Numbered from the stretch's first letter, positions 48,696-57,992 are shown. The stretch is 64,000 nt of DNA from Cohnella pontilimi (GCF_005049045.1 NZ_SUPK01000004.1:366045-430044), one strand, 5' to 3'. Notes: a model not told the origin generated them from the letters alone. Numbers and translations are program-made.

Positions 48696-49022
48696 GTGAG
48701 CGAACAAGGCACGACGACGGAATTGGCAGAAATGGCGGAGCTGCTGAAGCTGCTGGGAGATCCGATTCGGCTGTCCATTTTGGCACTGCTGCAAGAGCAG
48801 GAATTGTCCGTGACCGATTTGACGAGGCTGACCGGAGCGACTCAGCCGAACACGAGCCAGCATCTGAGGAAATTGCGCAGCGCGGGATTGATTCGGGAGA
48901 CGAAACGTGGTCAATGGGTGTACTATTCGCTTAACTTGCAAGACTACCCGGATTTGCGGATTTTTTTGTCCCAGCTGCCCGGACGAGAGAGTCGCCGGGA
49001 GCAATTATCCCAGCTTGCATGA
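48696..49022 (+). CDS. ArsR family winged-helix regulator
   Basis: A 108-residue ArsR/SmtB-type repressor with LLKLLGDPIRLSILALLQEQ and recognition helix TQPNTSQHLRKLRSAGLI. There is no Cys-rich metal motif of the ELCVCDL type, so sensing of arsenic or cadmium by the classical site is unlikely; it may belong to the metal-independent or redox subgroup. A GTG start at 48696 is preferred, seven bases after GAGGGG, over the ATG at 48681. Ends in a clear terminator. No obvious target gene next door. Confidence 0.87.
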   Translation: MSEQGTTTELAEMAELLKLLGDPIRLSILALLQEQELSVTDLTRLTGATQPNTSQHLRKLRSAGLIRETKRGQWVYYSLNLQDYPDLRIFLSQLPGRESRREQLSQLA

Positions 49023-49024
49023 CG

Positions 49025-49062
49025 AAGAGCCTCATCCCGACGAAGGGATGGGGCTCTTTTCA
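49025..49062 (+). terminator. Terminator of the ArsR-type gene
   Basis: AGAGCCTCATCCC and GGGATGGGGCTCT with a GACGAA loop, followed by TTTT. Confidence 0.8.
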
Positions 49063-49080
49063 TCAGCGTGCTGCCCGCTC

Positions 49081-49818
49081 TTATTTCCGTTCGTGCGGTC
49101 CGCCGAAACCACGATTGCCGTGAGCACCTTTCGCGTTCACCATTTTTGCTGCCATTTTAGACAGTTCCGCGATCCGTTCGTCCGCCTCTGTCTGCGAAAT
49201 CTTTCCGGCTTTCACCGCTTCTTGGATTGAAGCTTTCATCGCGGCGACCTGGGCGTCGATCACTTTCTGAACGTCTACGCCTTTCTCCTTGGCGATGTCG
49301 GCGATCGATTTGTCGGAAGCGAGTGCCTGTTTAAGTTCCTCCGCCGTGATGCCGAGCGCCTTGGCGACTTCCGTGAAATCATTCTTCACGAACACTTTGA
49401 AGCCGCCTTCCTTCCCCGCAAATGCGCTGCCCTTCGAGTCAATCATGCCGTCTAAGTGGTCGGCGAAAGTTTTCTTCTGCTCTTCAAGCTTTTTGTTGAA
49501 CGAGTCGGTCAGCGCATTCTTCAGTGCATCCCGGCTTACCCCTTGCGCTTCCGCAATTTGGGCGAGTGTTTGTCCGGCATCCAGCTTGCTTTGCAACGTT
49601 TGCTCGTCCAACTTCAGCAGATCGAGCACCTCTTGCTCCATGAAACCGAAGCGGGATTTGACGACAAGTGCGTCCCGCTCCTTCAATTCCGTATGTGCAA
49701 TCTTGACTTTGCCTGTGGCAGCTGCACCACCGACGATTCCAGACGCGGCGTTCGCGCTGAGCGGGATCATCACGGCCAGCGCTGCCGTCACGCCGATCGC
49801 CTTCACAACCTTTTTCAT
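49081..49818 (-). CDS. Secreted protein with repeated DUF2680-like helical units
   Basis: A 245-residue exported protein. It has a signal peptide (MKKVVKAIGVTAALAVMIPL, cleavage after SANA). Two helical modules of the form long helix, GxTLAxIAEAxGV, then a further helix, recur at ~55-100 (LDAGQTLAQIAEAQGVSRDA) and ~130-185 (LASDKSIADIAKEKGVDVQK). That cadence is seen in DUF2680-type extracytoplasmic proteins of Bacillales, whose role is unknown. The tail is Gly/His-rich (GAHGNRGFGGPHE). The start at 49818 follows GGAGG. Confidence 0.75.
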   Translation of the reverse strand: MKKVVKAIGVTAALAVMIPLSANAASGIVGGAAATGKVKIAHTELKERDALVVKSRFGFMEQEVLDLLKLDEQTLQSKLDAGQTLAQIAEAQGVSRDALKNALTDSFNKKLEEQKKTFADHLDGMIDSKGSAFAGKEGGFKVFVKNDFTEVAKALGITAEELKQALASDKSIADIAKEKGVDVQKVIDAQVAAMKASIQEAVKAGKISQTEADERIAELSKMAAKMVNAKGAHGNRGFGGPHERK

Positions 49819-50012
49819 TTCACAGCCTCCTTTTGTTCCTATGTACTGCAATATCATTCTCATCAGATTACCTTAAAAAGGGCTGAAACCGGGCTTAAAA
49901 GCCGTTAAAAGTTTCCAGCCCGCGAAAAATTGCGCATTGATCAAGACTAGCAACAGGCGTACTATAAGGTTCTTAATGTATTTATTTCGACAAAAGGAGA
50001 CCAATAGAATCC

Positions 50013-50933
50013 ATGAATTCACTTTCCCGCTCCAAGTCGATCGTCCTCATCACGTTTCTGGTTCTGGTATGGGGCGTATCCTGGCCCATCTATAAGATGG
50101 CTTTGGCCTATACACCTCCTCTCCTATTCGCCGCGATCCGTACGGTATTCGGAGGGTTGCTGATCGTCCTTTTCTATTTCAAAAAGCGAAATCTGATCCG
50201 CTGGAAGGAAAATTGGCCGGTCTACGTCATCTCCTCAATTTTTAACGTTGCTCTTTTTTACGGACTGCAGACGATCGGCTTACTCTATGTGCCTTCCGGA
50301 TTGTTCTCGGTTATTGTCTACCTTCAGCCGGTTTTGGTCGGGATTATGGCATGGATGTGGCTGGGAGAAACGATGAGCATCACCAAAATCGCGGGCCTGA
50401 TCTTGGGCGTTGTCGGTGTCGCCGCTGTCAGCGCCGGCGGGATATCGGGACATGTCGCGGTGATCGGCATCGTGCTGGCGGTGATCACGGCGCTAAGCTG
50501 GGCGCTCGGCACTATATATGTGAAGAAAGTCAGCGGGCGTGTCGACTCTGTATGGCTTGTGGCCTTCCAATGCTTGATCGGCGGGCTGTTCCTGACCGGC
50601 GCCGGCTCGGCCACCGAAACTTGGTCCGAGATCGTATGGAACGCGCCCCTCTGGTCGGGACTAGTTTTCGGTACGATTCTCGGGATATCCGCTTCCTGGA
50701 TGGTCTACATTACGCTGATCAACGCAGGCGACGCCAGCAAAGTCGCATCCTATACGTTCCTCGTCCCGCTGATCTCCGTTTTCAGCGGAACGCTGTTCCT
50801 GCATGAGCCGTTCACCATCTATCTGGTACTGGGACTTGTTCTGATCGCCGTCAGCATCTACATGGTGAACCGCAAATCGAAATCCGCCGTGGAGCAAGCC
50901 AAGATGGCGGCCTTGGTTGGGAAAGCCGGATGA
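50013..50933 (+). CDS. EamA/DMT-superfamily transporter
   Basis: A 306-residue membrane protein with ten predicted helices in two EamA repeats (first from ~10 to 140, second from ~150 to 290). Conserved features are FLVLVWGVSWPIYKMALAYT, PVLVGIMAWMWLGETMS and PLISVFSGTLFLHEP. Such proteins export amino acids or other metabolites; the substrate is unknown. The start is ~12 bases after AAAAGGAGA. Confidence 0.88.
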   Translation: MNSLSRSKSIVLITFLVLVWGVSWPIYKMALAYTPPLLFAAIRTVFGGLLIVLFYFKKRNLIRWKENWPVYVISSIFNVALFYGLQTIGLLYVPSGLFSVIVYLQPVLVGIMAWMWLGETMSITKIAGLILGVVGVAAVSAGGISGHVAVIGIVLAVITALSWALGTIYVKKVSGRVDSVWLVAFQCLIGGLFLTGAGSATETWSEIVWNAPLWSGLVFGTILGISASWMVYITLINAGDASKVASYTFLVPLISVFSGTLFLHEPFTIYLVLGLVLIAVSIYMVNRKSKSAVEQAKMAALVGKAG

Positions 50934-51023
50934 GCGAACCCGGCCGCATTTCATTCCTTGTTGCAACTTACCAACTCGTTGTCACGTATTGGAAGTAGTT
51001 GGATTCATACGGGAGGGATCGGG

Positions 51024-51221
51024 TTGGCGGTAATGGTTTTGTTCTTCTTCTTGATATCCGTGCTGTTCTTTGTCTTGCACATCATGCTTTGCGTCTGGGC
51101 GTTCCGTGATTGCAGAAGAAGAGGCAAAAGCACGGAGATGGCTTTGGTCGTGATGGTCGCGATGTTTTTCTTCCCCGTAATGGGCTTGATCGTGTACCTT
51201 CTGATTCGGAATGAGTTGTAA
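51024..51221 (+). CDS. Small membrane protein, PLDc_N-like
   Basis: A 65-residue protein of two hydrophobic helices separated by the basic/polar linker RDCRRRGKSTEM. The second helix ends FFPVMGLIVYLLIRNEL, the pattern of phospholipase-D nuclease N-terminal (PLDc_N) small proteins. A TTG start is used, six bases after GGGAGGG; an upstream ATG at 50958 has no site. Terminator directly after. Confidence 0.7.
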   Translation: MAVMVLFFFLISVLFFVLHIMLCVWAFRDCRRRGKSTEMALVVMVAMFFFPVMGLIVYLLIRNEL

Positions 51222-51227
51222 ACAAGC

Positions 51228-51256
51228 GAAAGGAGCTGCCGGTGCAGCTCCTTTGT
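51228..51256 (+). terminator. Terminator of the small membrane-protein gene
   Basis: AAAGGAGCTGCC and GGCAGCTCCTTT-like arms (AAAGGAGCTGC/GCAGCTCCTTT) with a short loop, followed by TTGTTG. Confidence 0.7.
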
Positions 51257-51306
51257 TGATCTATGGAGTATTCTCTAGTGCAATTCATAAGAGGAGGTGC
51301 GACAAC

Positions 51307-51714
51307 TTGGTTAAACGATTGCTCATGTATTCACTGATCAGCGTAGTCAGTTATTTTGCCGGAGTTTTTTGCTATCTTGGGGCTCTCCGACTGTTTTATG
51401 ATCAAGGAATGGGTAGTGATATGAATTTGATTTGGGCTTGGATCGGATTTCCATACTTTTTCTTTGTCGTCCCCCTTTATGCCGGTATTATTCTGTTCTT
51501 AAGGGCGATTCGCCGCTATTCTCTTATTTTGCAAACAATTGTTTTCCTGATCCCCGGTTTTTTGGCGATGGGGGCGGCTTACTTCCCTTACGGACTGTAT
51601 TTGCTGATGAATCCAATCTCTAAAGAGGCATCCTTGTTCTATTGCTGTTACACCGCGACAGCCATCCTATTCTCCTGCGGTTCCTGGTACACTGAAAAAT
51701 GGTTGAAACCGTGA
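51307..51714 (+). CDS. Hypothetical four-helix membrane protein
   Basis: A 135-residue protein with four hydrophobic segments (about 5-25, 42-62, 72-95 and 110-128) and few charged residues. I do not recognise the family. The TTG start at 51307 is preferred, since GAGGAGG precedes it by nine bases; an ATG at 51211 would overlap the previous gene and its terminator. No clear partner gene. Confidence 0.6.
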   Translation: MVKRLLMYSLISVVSYFAGVFCYLGALRLFYDQGMGSDMNLIWAWIGFPYFFFVVPLYAGIILFLRAIRRYSLILQTIVFLIPGFLAMGAAYFPYGLYLLMNPISKEASLFYCCYTATAILFSCGSWYTEKWLKP

Positions 51715-51790
51715 TAGTTTTCCAGACTGCGCAGAAGCTCGATCCGGCTGCCGATTGTTGTGTGCGAAAATCACTACCCTCCAGCGCAAC

Positions 51791-51823
51791 AGAAATAGCG
51801 GTTGCCGAAGCAACCGCCATCCG
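51791..51823 (-). terminator. Terminator of the SPFH-NfeD operon
   Basis: GCGGTTGC and GCAACCGC arms around TTCG/CGAA, followed on the minus strand by TATTTCTGTT. Confidence 0.65.
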
Positions 51824-51852
51824 TTTTCAAACCAATCCATTGTTTTGAATGC

Positions 51853-52785
51853 TTATTCGGGTTTCTTTGCTTTAAACAATTCCCCCATCGCGCCCAGAGC
51901 CCCGAGTGTCTCGATTGCCCCCGATGGAATGAATACCTTGTTCGCCGGTCCTTTCGCGATTTCACCCAGCGCTTCGAAGGATTTGTACGCCAACACGTTT
52001 TCGTCCAAACCAGCCGCGCGAAGCTGCTCAATTCTGGCCCTCTCGGCTTCCGCCACAGTTTGAATCGCTTTTGCCTGACCCAGCGCTTCCAGTTCCTGCG
52101 CCTGACGAAAACCTTCCGCTTCACGTATCCGTGCTTCCTTGTCGCCTTCGGCTTTGAGAATCTTGCTTTGCTTGTCACCCTCCGCACGAAGGATCATATC
52201 TTGTTTGGCGGCTTCGGCTTCAAGTACGATCGCCCGCTTGCTGCGCTCAGCTTTCATTTGTTTGTCCATCGCTTCTTGAATGTCTGAAGGCGGCTTAATG
52301 TCGATAACTTCGACCCGCTCGATCCGTACGCCCCATTTCTCAGTCGCTTCGTCCAAGGCAATCCGGATCTCGGTTGATATTTTCTCGCGGCCGGACAACG
52401 TCTCATCCAACTCGAGCTTCCCGATGATTTGCCTCATCGTGGCCGTTGTAATGTTGCGAACTCCGGATACATAATCAGAGATGCCATAAGTGGCGTGTTC
52501 GGGAGCAACAATCTGGTAAAAAATGATCGTATCGATTTGTACTTGCACATTATCTTTCGTGATGACCGACTGGGGAGGCACGTGCGCTTGCTGGATGCGC
52601 AGATCGTGGTTGACCCGTACATGGTCAATAACCGGAATAAGGATATTCACACCAGGCTGAAGCAGACGGTTAAACTTACCGAGCCTTTCCACCACTCCGA
52701 CTTTCTGCTGTGGTACGATTTTGATGGTGAGCGCTAGAAAAATGATAACGAGAGCAATAATTACGATAACAATAATTGTACCCAT
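51853..52785 (-). CDS. SPFH/Band 7 stomatin-like protein (QmcA type)
   Basis: A 310-residue membrane-anchored scaffold protein. An N-terminal hydrophobic helix (~3-22) precedes the Band 7/SPFH domain (IVPQQKVGVVERLGKFNRLL, FYQIVAPEHATYGI). A long Ala/Glu-rich coiled coil follows (~175-260, with the repeated AEGDKQSKILKAEGDKEARI). It forms oligomers in the membrane, and is often partnered by an NfeD protein. The nfeD gene here is immediately upstream (8 bp gap), so the two make one operon. Confidence 0.92.
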   Translation of the reverse strand: MGTIIVIVIIALVIIFLALTIKIVPQQKVGVVERLGKFNRLLQPGVNILIPVIDHVRVNHDLRIQQAHVPPQSVITKDNVQVQIDTIIFYQIVAPEHATYGISDYVSGVRNITTATMRQIIGKLELDETLSGREKISTEIRIALDEATEKWGVRIERVEVIDIKPPSDIQEAMDKQMKAERSKRAIVLEAEAAKQDMILRAEGDKQSKILKAEGDKEARIREAEGFRQAQELEALGQAKAIQTVAEAERARIEQLRAAGLDENVLAYKSFEALGEIAKGPANKVFIPSGAIETLGALGAMGELFKAKKPE

Positions 52786-52793
52786 GAAATGAA

Positions 52794-53225
52794 TCAGCCT
52801 CCTCTTTTTTCAACTTCCAACGTTGTCGTTCCTCTATCCACAACCAAAACGGCCTCGCCTTTTCGCAGAGTTTGCTTGGAGACCGCAGTCCAAGTTTCGC
52901 CTCCCACTTTTACGATGCCCGGCTTTCCCTCCTCCACGTATTCTTCAATGATTCCGTGTTTGCCAATAAGGTCGTCGATGGGATCCCGAAATCCTTTTGA
53001 CTTTCTGAACACCCGGGTCAATCGCTTCGTAAACAAGGTGAGCAATAGCGCAATTACTGCCCCCGTAATCCCTTGAGCTGTAAACGAGCCGGGGATAACT
53101 AGCGCTATCACTCCTGCAGCGATCGCACCGATCGCAAGCCATAACAAATAAAAAGTCAAGGTCAACATTTCAGCAATGAACAAAAAGGCGCCTACAATGA
53201 ACCAAATTGCCCAGCTTTCCATCAT
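52794..53225 (-). CDS. NfeD family membrane protein
   Basis: A 143-residue protein. Three or so transmembrane helices (about 5-75) precede the OB-fold NfeD domain (~85-140, with IGKHGIIEEYVEEGKPGIVK and LRKGEAVLVVDRGTTTLEVE). The short form lacks the ClpP-like protease domain. NfeD proteins are the usual partners of SPFH scaffolds, as here. Confidence 0.9.
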   Translation of the reverse strand: MMESWAIWFIVGAFLFIAEMLTLTFYLLWLAIGAIAAGVIALVIPGSFTAQGITGAVIALLLTLFTKRLTRVFRKSKGFRDPIDDLIGKHGIIEEYVEEGKPGIVKVGGETWTAVSKQTLRKGEAVLVVDRGTTTLEVEKRGG

Positions 53226-53456
53226 GCTTCACCTCATTTTGTCGGGCCTTCTTATATTGTGTAGTTACTTGTCTACTACATTATATATTCGGTCAGCAAT
53301 TCCTAATTCCTACTTTTCGAAAAAAACATGCCTATCATTGGAAAAAGGATTGGCGAACCTCGTTCATTTCGCCGCTTAATAGATAATTAAGAAACGATTC
53401 ACCTGAATTTCACGATTGTCCGTTACTGTGAGAATCGAAAAGAGAGGAGAGTAGGT

Positions 53457-54662
53457 ATGGAAGCCAACCCACATAAATTGAAAAAATTATTCAGCAAGGT
53501 ACCCGAAGTTACGATCTTCTTCTGGATCATCAAGGTTTTATGTACGACTGTCGGTGAAACATTTGCCGATTTCCTTAACTTCAATCTCGGATTCGGCTTA
53601 TCTCTCACGACCATGATCATGGGAATCGCTTTTTTTATTGCTCTGTTTTTCCAATTCAGAGTAATAAAATATAACCCTGCAATCTATTGGATCACCGTGG
53701 TGCTCATCAGCGTATTTGGTACACTGGTAACGGATAATTTAACAGACAATATCGGCATCCCTCTTGAGACGAGTACACTCGTTTTCTCGGTATTGCTCGC
53801 CTTAACTTTTTTATTCTGGTATCTGAGTGAAAAAACACTCTCGATCCATTCGATTTACACAAGAAAAAGAGAAGCTTTCTACTGGCTTACCATTCTCTTC
53901 ACATTTGCACTAGGCACAGCAGTCGGCGATCTATTTTCTGAACAGCTCGGTCTAGGTTATCTAGGTACAGGCTTATCAGTCGCTATTATTATTGCTTGTG
54001 TATACTTGGCATGGAAGTTTGTGAAACTTGACGGAATATTGGCGTTTTGGATTGTGTATATTCTAACTCGGCCACTCGGAGCATCATTAGGAGATTATCT
54101 GTCCCAGCCCAAAGCGAACGGCGCATTAGGTTTGGGCACGACCGGTACGAGTGTGATTTTTCTTGTCGCGATTTTGGCGATTATTATTTTTCTTGCGGTT
54201 ACCAAATATGATATAACGGTAAAAAATGAAGCAGCAGAAACGAACCGGACTGGAATCAAGAAAAACGTTTTCGTGCAAACCATTGTGGTACTCTGTATTT
54301 TCTTAGCGGTTGGGATAGGCGGTTATGCTCGGTTGAACAGTAACATCGCTGCAGAGACGGATGCTGCAACACAGGCATCGTTAGCCGGACAGCTAACAGA
54401 CTTTGTTACCATTGAACGTGATATGCTGAAAGCTGTTAACGCAAATGACTTTGTCACGGCGAAAAAAGACGCTGACGTCCTGGAAACCCAATGGGATACC
54501 GCGGAGCCGAAACTAAGAAAAATAGATGGCGCAACATGGACTAAAGTTGACGGAACGATTGATGTTGTACTGGCAGCGGTTCGCTCGGGTAGTCCAAACG
54601 CCGGTAAGTGCGAATCATCTCTTAACAAAGCGCTGAGCACATTAAATGAAGCCAATAAATAA
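53457..54662 (+). CDS. COG4705-type membrane protein with helical C-terminal domain
   Basis: A 401-residue protein. The first ~260 residues hold about ten hydrophobic helices arranged in repeats around the motif KVPEVTIFFWIIKVLCTTVG and VGETFADFLN / TAVGDLFSEQLG / LGASLGDYLSQP, the mark of the COG4705 family. The C-terminal ~110 residues, after another helix, are polar and helical (LAGQLTDFVTIERDMLKAV) and probably extracytoplasmic. The family has no firm function. The coding sequence is more AT-rich than the surrounding operons, which may mean later acquisition. Confidence 0.82.
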   Translation: MEANPHKLKKLFSKVPEVTIFFWIIKVLCTTVGETFADFLNFNLGFGLSLTTMIMGIAFFIALFFQFRVIKYNPAIYWITVVLISVFGTLVTDNLTDNIGIPLETSTLVFSVLLALTFLFWYLSEKTLSIHSIYTRKREAFYWLTILFTFALGTAVGDLFSEQLGLGYLGTGLSVAIIIACVYLAWKFVKLDGILAFWIVYILTRPLGASLGDYLSQPKANGALGLGTTGTSVIFLVAILAIIIFLAVTKYDITVKNEAAETNRTGIKKNVFVQTIVVLCIFLAVGIGGYARLNSNIAAETDAATQASLAGQLTDFVTIERDMLKAVNANDFVTAKKDADVLETQWDTAEPKLRKIDGATWTKVDGTIDVVLAAVRSGSPNAGKCESSLNKALSTLNEANK

Positions 54663-54675
54663 ATAACAAACGACT

Positions 54676-54720
54676 GTCAACTGAAGAGGGCTGCCACAAG
54701 GCAGCCCTCTTTGCTTTTCG
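54676..54720. terminator. Bidirectional terminator
   Basis: AGAGGGCTGCC-ACAA-GGCAGCCCTCT is a perfect 11-bp stem with T-rich flank, between the COG4705 gene and convergent dinB-type gene. Confidence 0.9.
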
Positions 54721-55200
54721 TTATATATCGAATAACCCTCTGCCAATCAAGTTCGCAGTAACCGGCTTCTTTCCGATTTCCCGTGACCATATAGATAGCT
54801 GACCGATGTGGTGGATCTCGTGGGCGATCACGTGCCGCATCACTTCGCCGTATTTATGGGCTACCCGTTCGCCTTCATCCGTGATATCAATCATTATGCG
54901 GTCTTCCAGGCTGTCATTCCAATCATAAACAAATGGAGCAACTTCCAGATGGCAACGGGCGGAAAAATCTTTTATTTGCTGCAAGCCGGCCACTTCCTCG
55001 AACGGAGGGATATCTATCGCTTTTTCTTGTATTCCACCGCATATCCAGCCATACTCGACTGCCACGATGTGATACAGCGTAGGAAGGATATACCCAATGC
55101 CGCCGGTGCGTTTTTTCATCAACTCTTCCTTGTTCACCGTATCGCACCAGTCAAACCAATCTTGGCGAACTTGCCAGTTATACTCAAATAGTTTCAACAT
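54721..55200 (-). CDS. DinB family protein
   Basis: A 159-residue four-helix-bundle protein of the DinB/YfiT superfamily. The metal-binding His triad is visible in TLYHIVAVEYGW and HVIAHEIHHIGQLS. Related proteins are thiol-dependent transferases that may use bacillithiol; others are DNA-damage-induced and of unknown role. Monocistronic. Confidence 0.87.
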   Translation of the reverse strand: MLKLFEYNWQVRQDWFDWCDTVNKEELMKKRTGGIGYILPTLYHIVAVEYGWICGGIQEKAIDIPPFEEVAGLQQIKDFSARCHLEVAPFVYDWNDSLEDRIMIDITDEGERVAHKYGEVMRHVIAHEIHHIGQLSIWSREIGKKPVTANLIGRGLFDI

Positions 55201-55355
55201 GTCGTGGCCTCCTAAAATTAGAAACTGGTACTATGATTCTCTATATAATCCTGATTCCCTGCCCGTTCGTAACTAGGAGAATTCCAAAAGTGCATGCTCA
55301 GGAGATGATTGACATGATATTATAAGGTAAACATAGAGATGGAGGAAGCCTGCTG

Positions 55356-55916
55356 ATGAAGAAATCTAAGAGTCTTCTGATCGTCGTAGCGATTGTCATC
55401 GTTCTCGTGATTGCCGGTATTAGCTCGTACAACGGATTGGTGTCGTCGGAAACTTCTGTGGACAACAAATTTTCCGCGATTGATGTGCAATTGCAGCGGC
55501 GCGCGGAATTGATCCCCAATTTGGTCAGTACGGTCAAGGGTTATGCCGCGCATGAGAAGGAAGTGCTGACCGCGATCTCCGACGCGCGGGCGCGTCTGGC
55601 CGGAGCCGGTACGCCCGAACAGAAAGCACAGGCCGATGCCGACCTGACGAGCGCGTTGTCCCGGCTTCTCGTGATTGTGGAAAATTATCCGAACCTGAAG
55701 GCGGATGCGCAGTTCACCCGCCTGATGGATGAGCTGTCCGGAACCGAGAACCGGATAGCTGTTGCACGTAAGGATTATAACGACGCCGTGTCCAATTACA
55801 ACGTGAAGATCCGGAGATTCCCGGCGGCGATCTTCGCCGGCATGTTCGGCTTCGAGAAGAAGCCTTTCTTCACCGCCAAAGAGGGAGCCGATACGGCGCC
55901 TGAGGTGAAATTCTGA
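55356..55916 (+). CDS. LemA family protein
   Basis: A 186-residue protein with an N-terminal membrane helix (~5-24) and the LemA helical domain: YNGLVSSETSVDNKFSAIDV and QLQRRAELIPNLVSTVKGYA, then AVARKDYNDAVSNYN, FP...GMFGFEKKPFFTA. The protein faces the outside of the membrane. It is followed after one base by the TPM-domain gene, an arrangement common in bacteria. Function is not settled. Confidence 0.93.
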   Translation: MKKSKSLLIVVAIVIVLVIAGISSYNGLVSSETSVDNKFSAIDVQLQRRAELIPNLVSTVKGYAAHEKEVLTAISDARARLAGAGTPEQKAQADADLTSALSRLLVIVENYPNLKADAQFTRLMDELSGTENRIAVARKDYNDAVSNYNVKIRRFPAAIFAGMFGFEKKPFFTAKEGADTAPEVKF

Positions 55917-55917
55917 T

Positions 55918-56712
55918 ATGGCCGCCCGGCGTCTGAAGCTCTTCGCCGCCGCATGCCTTGCGGCGCTCTGCCTGTTTTCGGCGGCCGGCGGAGTTTGGGC
56001 GGCACCCAGCCATTCCCAATATGGCGTCTATGTACAAGATGAAGCCGACGTGATTTCCCCGCAGGCGGAGCAGGAACTCTACAACCAAGCGGTCTGGCTT
56101 GAGCAGAAGACCGGCACGGCTCAGATTGGTGTCGTCACTGTACGCAGCGTCGGGGATACGTCACTGGAAGAAGCGGCCGTCACCAAGTTCCGCGAATTAG
56201 GTCTCGGAGGACGTCAGCAGAACGACGGCGTCCTGTTGTTCTATGCGAAGGACGAGAACCGGGTCCGCCTCGAAATCGGATACGGCATGGAAGGACGAAT
56301 CCCGGACGGTAAGGCAGGCGCTATTCTCGACCAATATTTCGTTCCCTACCGGGAAACCGGCAATCTCGACAACGCATTCTTCTTTACCCAGAGCGCGGTT
56401 ATCCGCGAAATGGCGGCCGAATACGATATCGATGCCTCCTCCATCGGTTCCGGAAACATGCCGGCTCCGAATTATTACTCGGACGAGGGGACGGGTCTGT
56501 GGGCATCCTTGCCTTGGTATGTAAAGGTGTTCGGCGGATTGATTCTCGTATTCCTGTTGGTGCTGGATTTTAAGTTTACCGGAGGCGCCGTCACGTTTGC
56601 CATTCTTAATTCCATTGGGCGGAGAGGCGGCGGCGGAGGAGGCCGCGGAGGCGGATGGGGCGGGGGCCGCGGAGGCGGCGGATCTTCCGGTGGAGGCGGG
56701 GCGAGCCGATAG
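55918..56712 (+). CDS. TPM-domain (YgcG-type) membrane protein
   Basis: A 264-residue exported protein: signal peptide (~1-28), TPM domain (~35-165, with QYGVYVQDEADVISPQAEQE, VVTVRSVGDTS, NDGVLLFYAKDENRVRLEIG, YGMEGRIPDG). Then a transmembrane helix (~198-220) and a Gly-rich tail ending in a GGGGGRGGGWGGGR-type low-complexity stretch. Such proteins usually follow lemA, as here; the TPM domain of plant homologs is a phosphatase. Function in Bacillales is unknown. Confidence 0.9.
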   Translation: MAARRLKLFAAACLAALCLFSAAGGVWAAPSHSQYGVYVQDEADVISPQAEQELYNQAVWLEQKTGTAQIGVVTVRSVGDTSLEEAAVTKFRELGLGGRQQNDGVLLFYAKDENRVRLEIGYGMEGRIPDGKAGAILDQYFVPYRETGNLDNAFFFTQSAVIREMAAEYDIDASSIGSGNMPAPNYYSDEGTGLWASLPWYVKVFGGLILVFLLVLDFKFTGGAVTFAILNSIGRRGGGGGGRGGGWGGGRGGGGSSGGGGASR

Positions 56713-56835
56713 ACGCTGTTTGTTGGCCATCAGGCGGGCGTCTGCAATGGTTTATTGTTGCTTTTTGAGTAATTTTCTTATAAATTCATCGCCGAAAAGT
56801 CTGAACAAAAAATACTAAACTATTCTTCCTTGATA

Positions 56836-56880
56836 TAAAAAGGGCTGCTGATCGATTGGTTCAGCAGCCTTGTTTTTTAT
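56836..56880. terminator. Bidirectional terminator
   Basis: GGCTGCTGATCG and GGTTCAGCAGCC pair with A-rich and T-rich flanks, between the TPM gene and the convergent PASTA-protein gene. Confidence 0.8.
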
Positions 56881-56917
56881 TACTTTCGTACCTGTTAGCC
56901 TTACAATATCCAAGAAA

Positions 56918-57268
56918 TTACTTGCTGATCGTAATATCAATTTGTGTATCTTTTGGCACAATATCTCCAAGTCGATACGAATGTGCTGATTGTCCAATAA
57001 CTATTCCCTGAGCGGCCAAATCATTAGACAATTCATTTATCTCCAGATTAATAAAGCCTAGGTTCTTTAAGGTTTCCATCGCTTCGCGATAAGGTAACCC
57101 CAATACATTTGGGTAAGCGATTCCTTTATCGTTCTCATATTTCGTTACAGCCAGTTCATTGTTGTTTTTGATATTCAGCAAAAATACGCCTAGAAGCAAG
57201 ATTGTTAAAATAGTCGCCATCAGAATTTTTAAGTTGATTCTAAAAGGTGACAACAACCGTTTATTCAT
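56918..57268 (-). CDS. Membrane-anchored PASTA-domain protein
   Basis: A 116-residue protein: one transmembrane helix (~13-33), then a single PASTA domain (~48-116: YPNVLGLPYREAMETLKNLG, GQSAHSYRLGDIVPKDTQID). PASTA domains bind peptidoglycan in Ser/Thr kinases and penicillin-binding proteins; a stand-alone membrane form may regulate them. Start at 57268, seven bases after AAGGAGG. AT-richer than most of the window. Confidence 0.85.
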   Translation of the reverse strand: MNKRLLSPFRINLKILMATILTILLLGVFLLNIKNNNELAVTKYENDKGIAYPNVLGLPYREAMETLKNLGFINLEINELSNDLAAQGIVIGQSAHSYRLGDIVPKDTQIDITISK

Positions 57269-57431
57269 AATACACCTCCTTGGTAGATAACTGACAAACC
57301 GATTATATCCTAAAAATGGAACTTTCAATAGTTACCTCGCTGCCTTCCTGTTTTTATCCATGCGCCAGCCCCTTATGATTCAACTGTCGAACCGTTTTTG
57401 GTTTAATGGTTTAGTTGGTTACCCAAAACCG

Positions 57432-57863
57432 CTACCATCCTACACTTCCAAACCACATTTCTGTATGCTCCCTTACGACCGCCCTTCTGACATATTCAAT
57501 CATATTGTCTGGTAACTCTTTTGTTTTGAACCAACGCAATTCCTCACATTTATGAGGTTCAACATTGGTAATGCTTCCGCTCCATTTATGCACAGTAAGA
57601 TAAAAATCTATCCATTCCGAATCTATCGTTTTTCTGTGTGTAACTCCAACTACACTAAGATCGTTGGGATCAATATCTACCCCGGCTTCTTCTTTAGCTT
57701 CTCGAATTGCAGCAAGCTTCACTTCTTCCCTGCCATCCATTCTTCCAGCAACTACGCTCCACTTACCATCCTCAAAGCCAGTGTTTTGTCTCTTCAGGAG
57801 AAGTACCTCGTTATCCTTATAAAAAAGCAAATAAACTGCTCCATAAAAAATGGGATGCCTCAT
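57432..57863 (-). CDS. Nudix hydrolase
   Basis: A 143-residue Nudix protein. The Nudix box is GRMDGREEVKLAAIREAKEE-AGVDI, with all key Glu residues (G-x5-E-x7-R-E-x2-E-E-x-G). It hydrolyses a nucleoside-diphosphate-linked compound, probably a (d)NTP or sugar nucleotide. Low GC, isolated. Confidence 0.9.
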   Translation of the reverse strand: MRHPIFYGAVYLLFYKDNEVLLLKRQNTGFEDGKWSVVAGRMDGREEVKLAAIREAKEEAGVDIDPNDLSVVGVTHRKTIDSEWIDFYLTVHKWSGSITNVEPHKCEELRWFKTKELPDNMIEYVRRAVVREHTEMWFGSVGW

Positions 57864-57992
57864 CGTTTCCTCCGTGATTTTGTTTCTCTTCGTGTTGCGA
57901 AGGTTTGAATTTGTTCATCGTATTGTTCTCGAGTATAATAGCCAAACGTTATTTGCTTAATGTCTAACTTCTTGTCAGTCAGCGGAGGGAAC

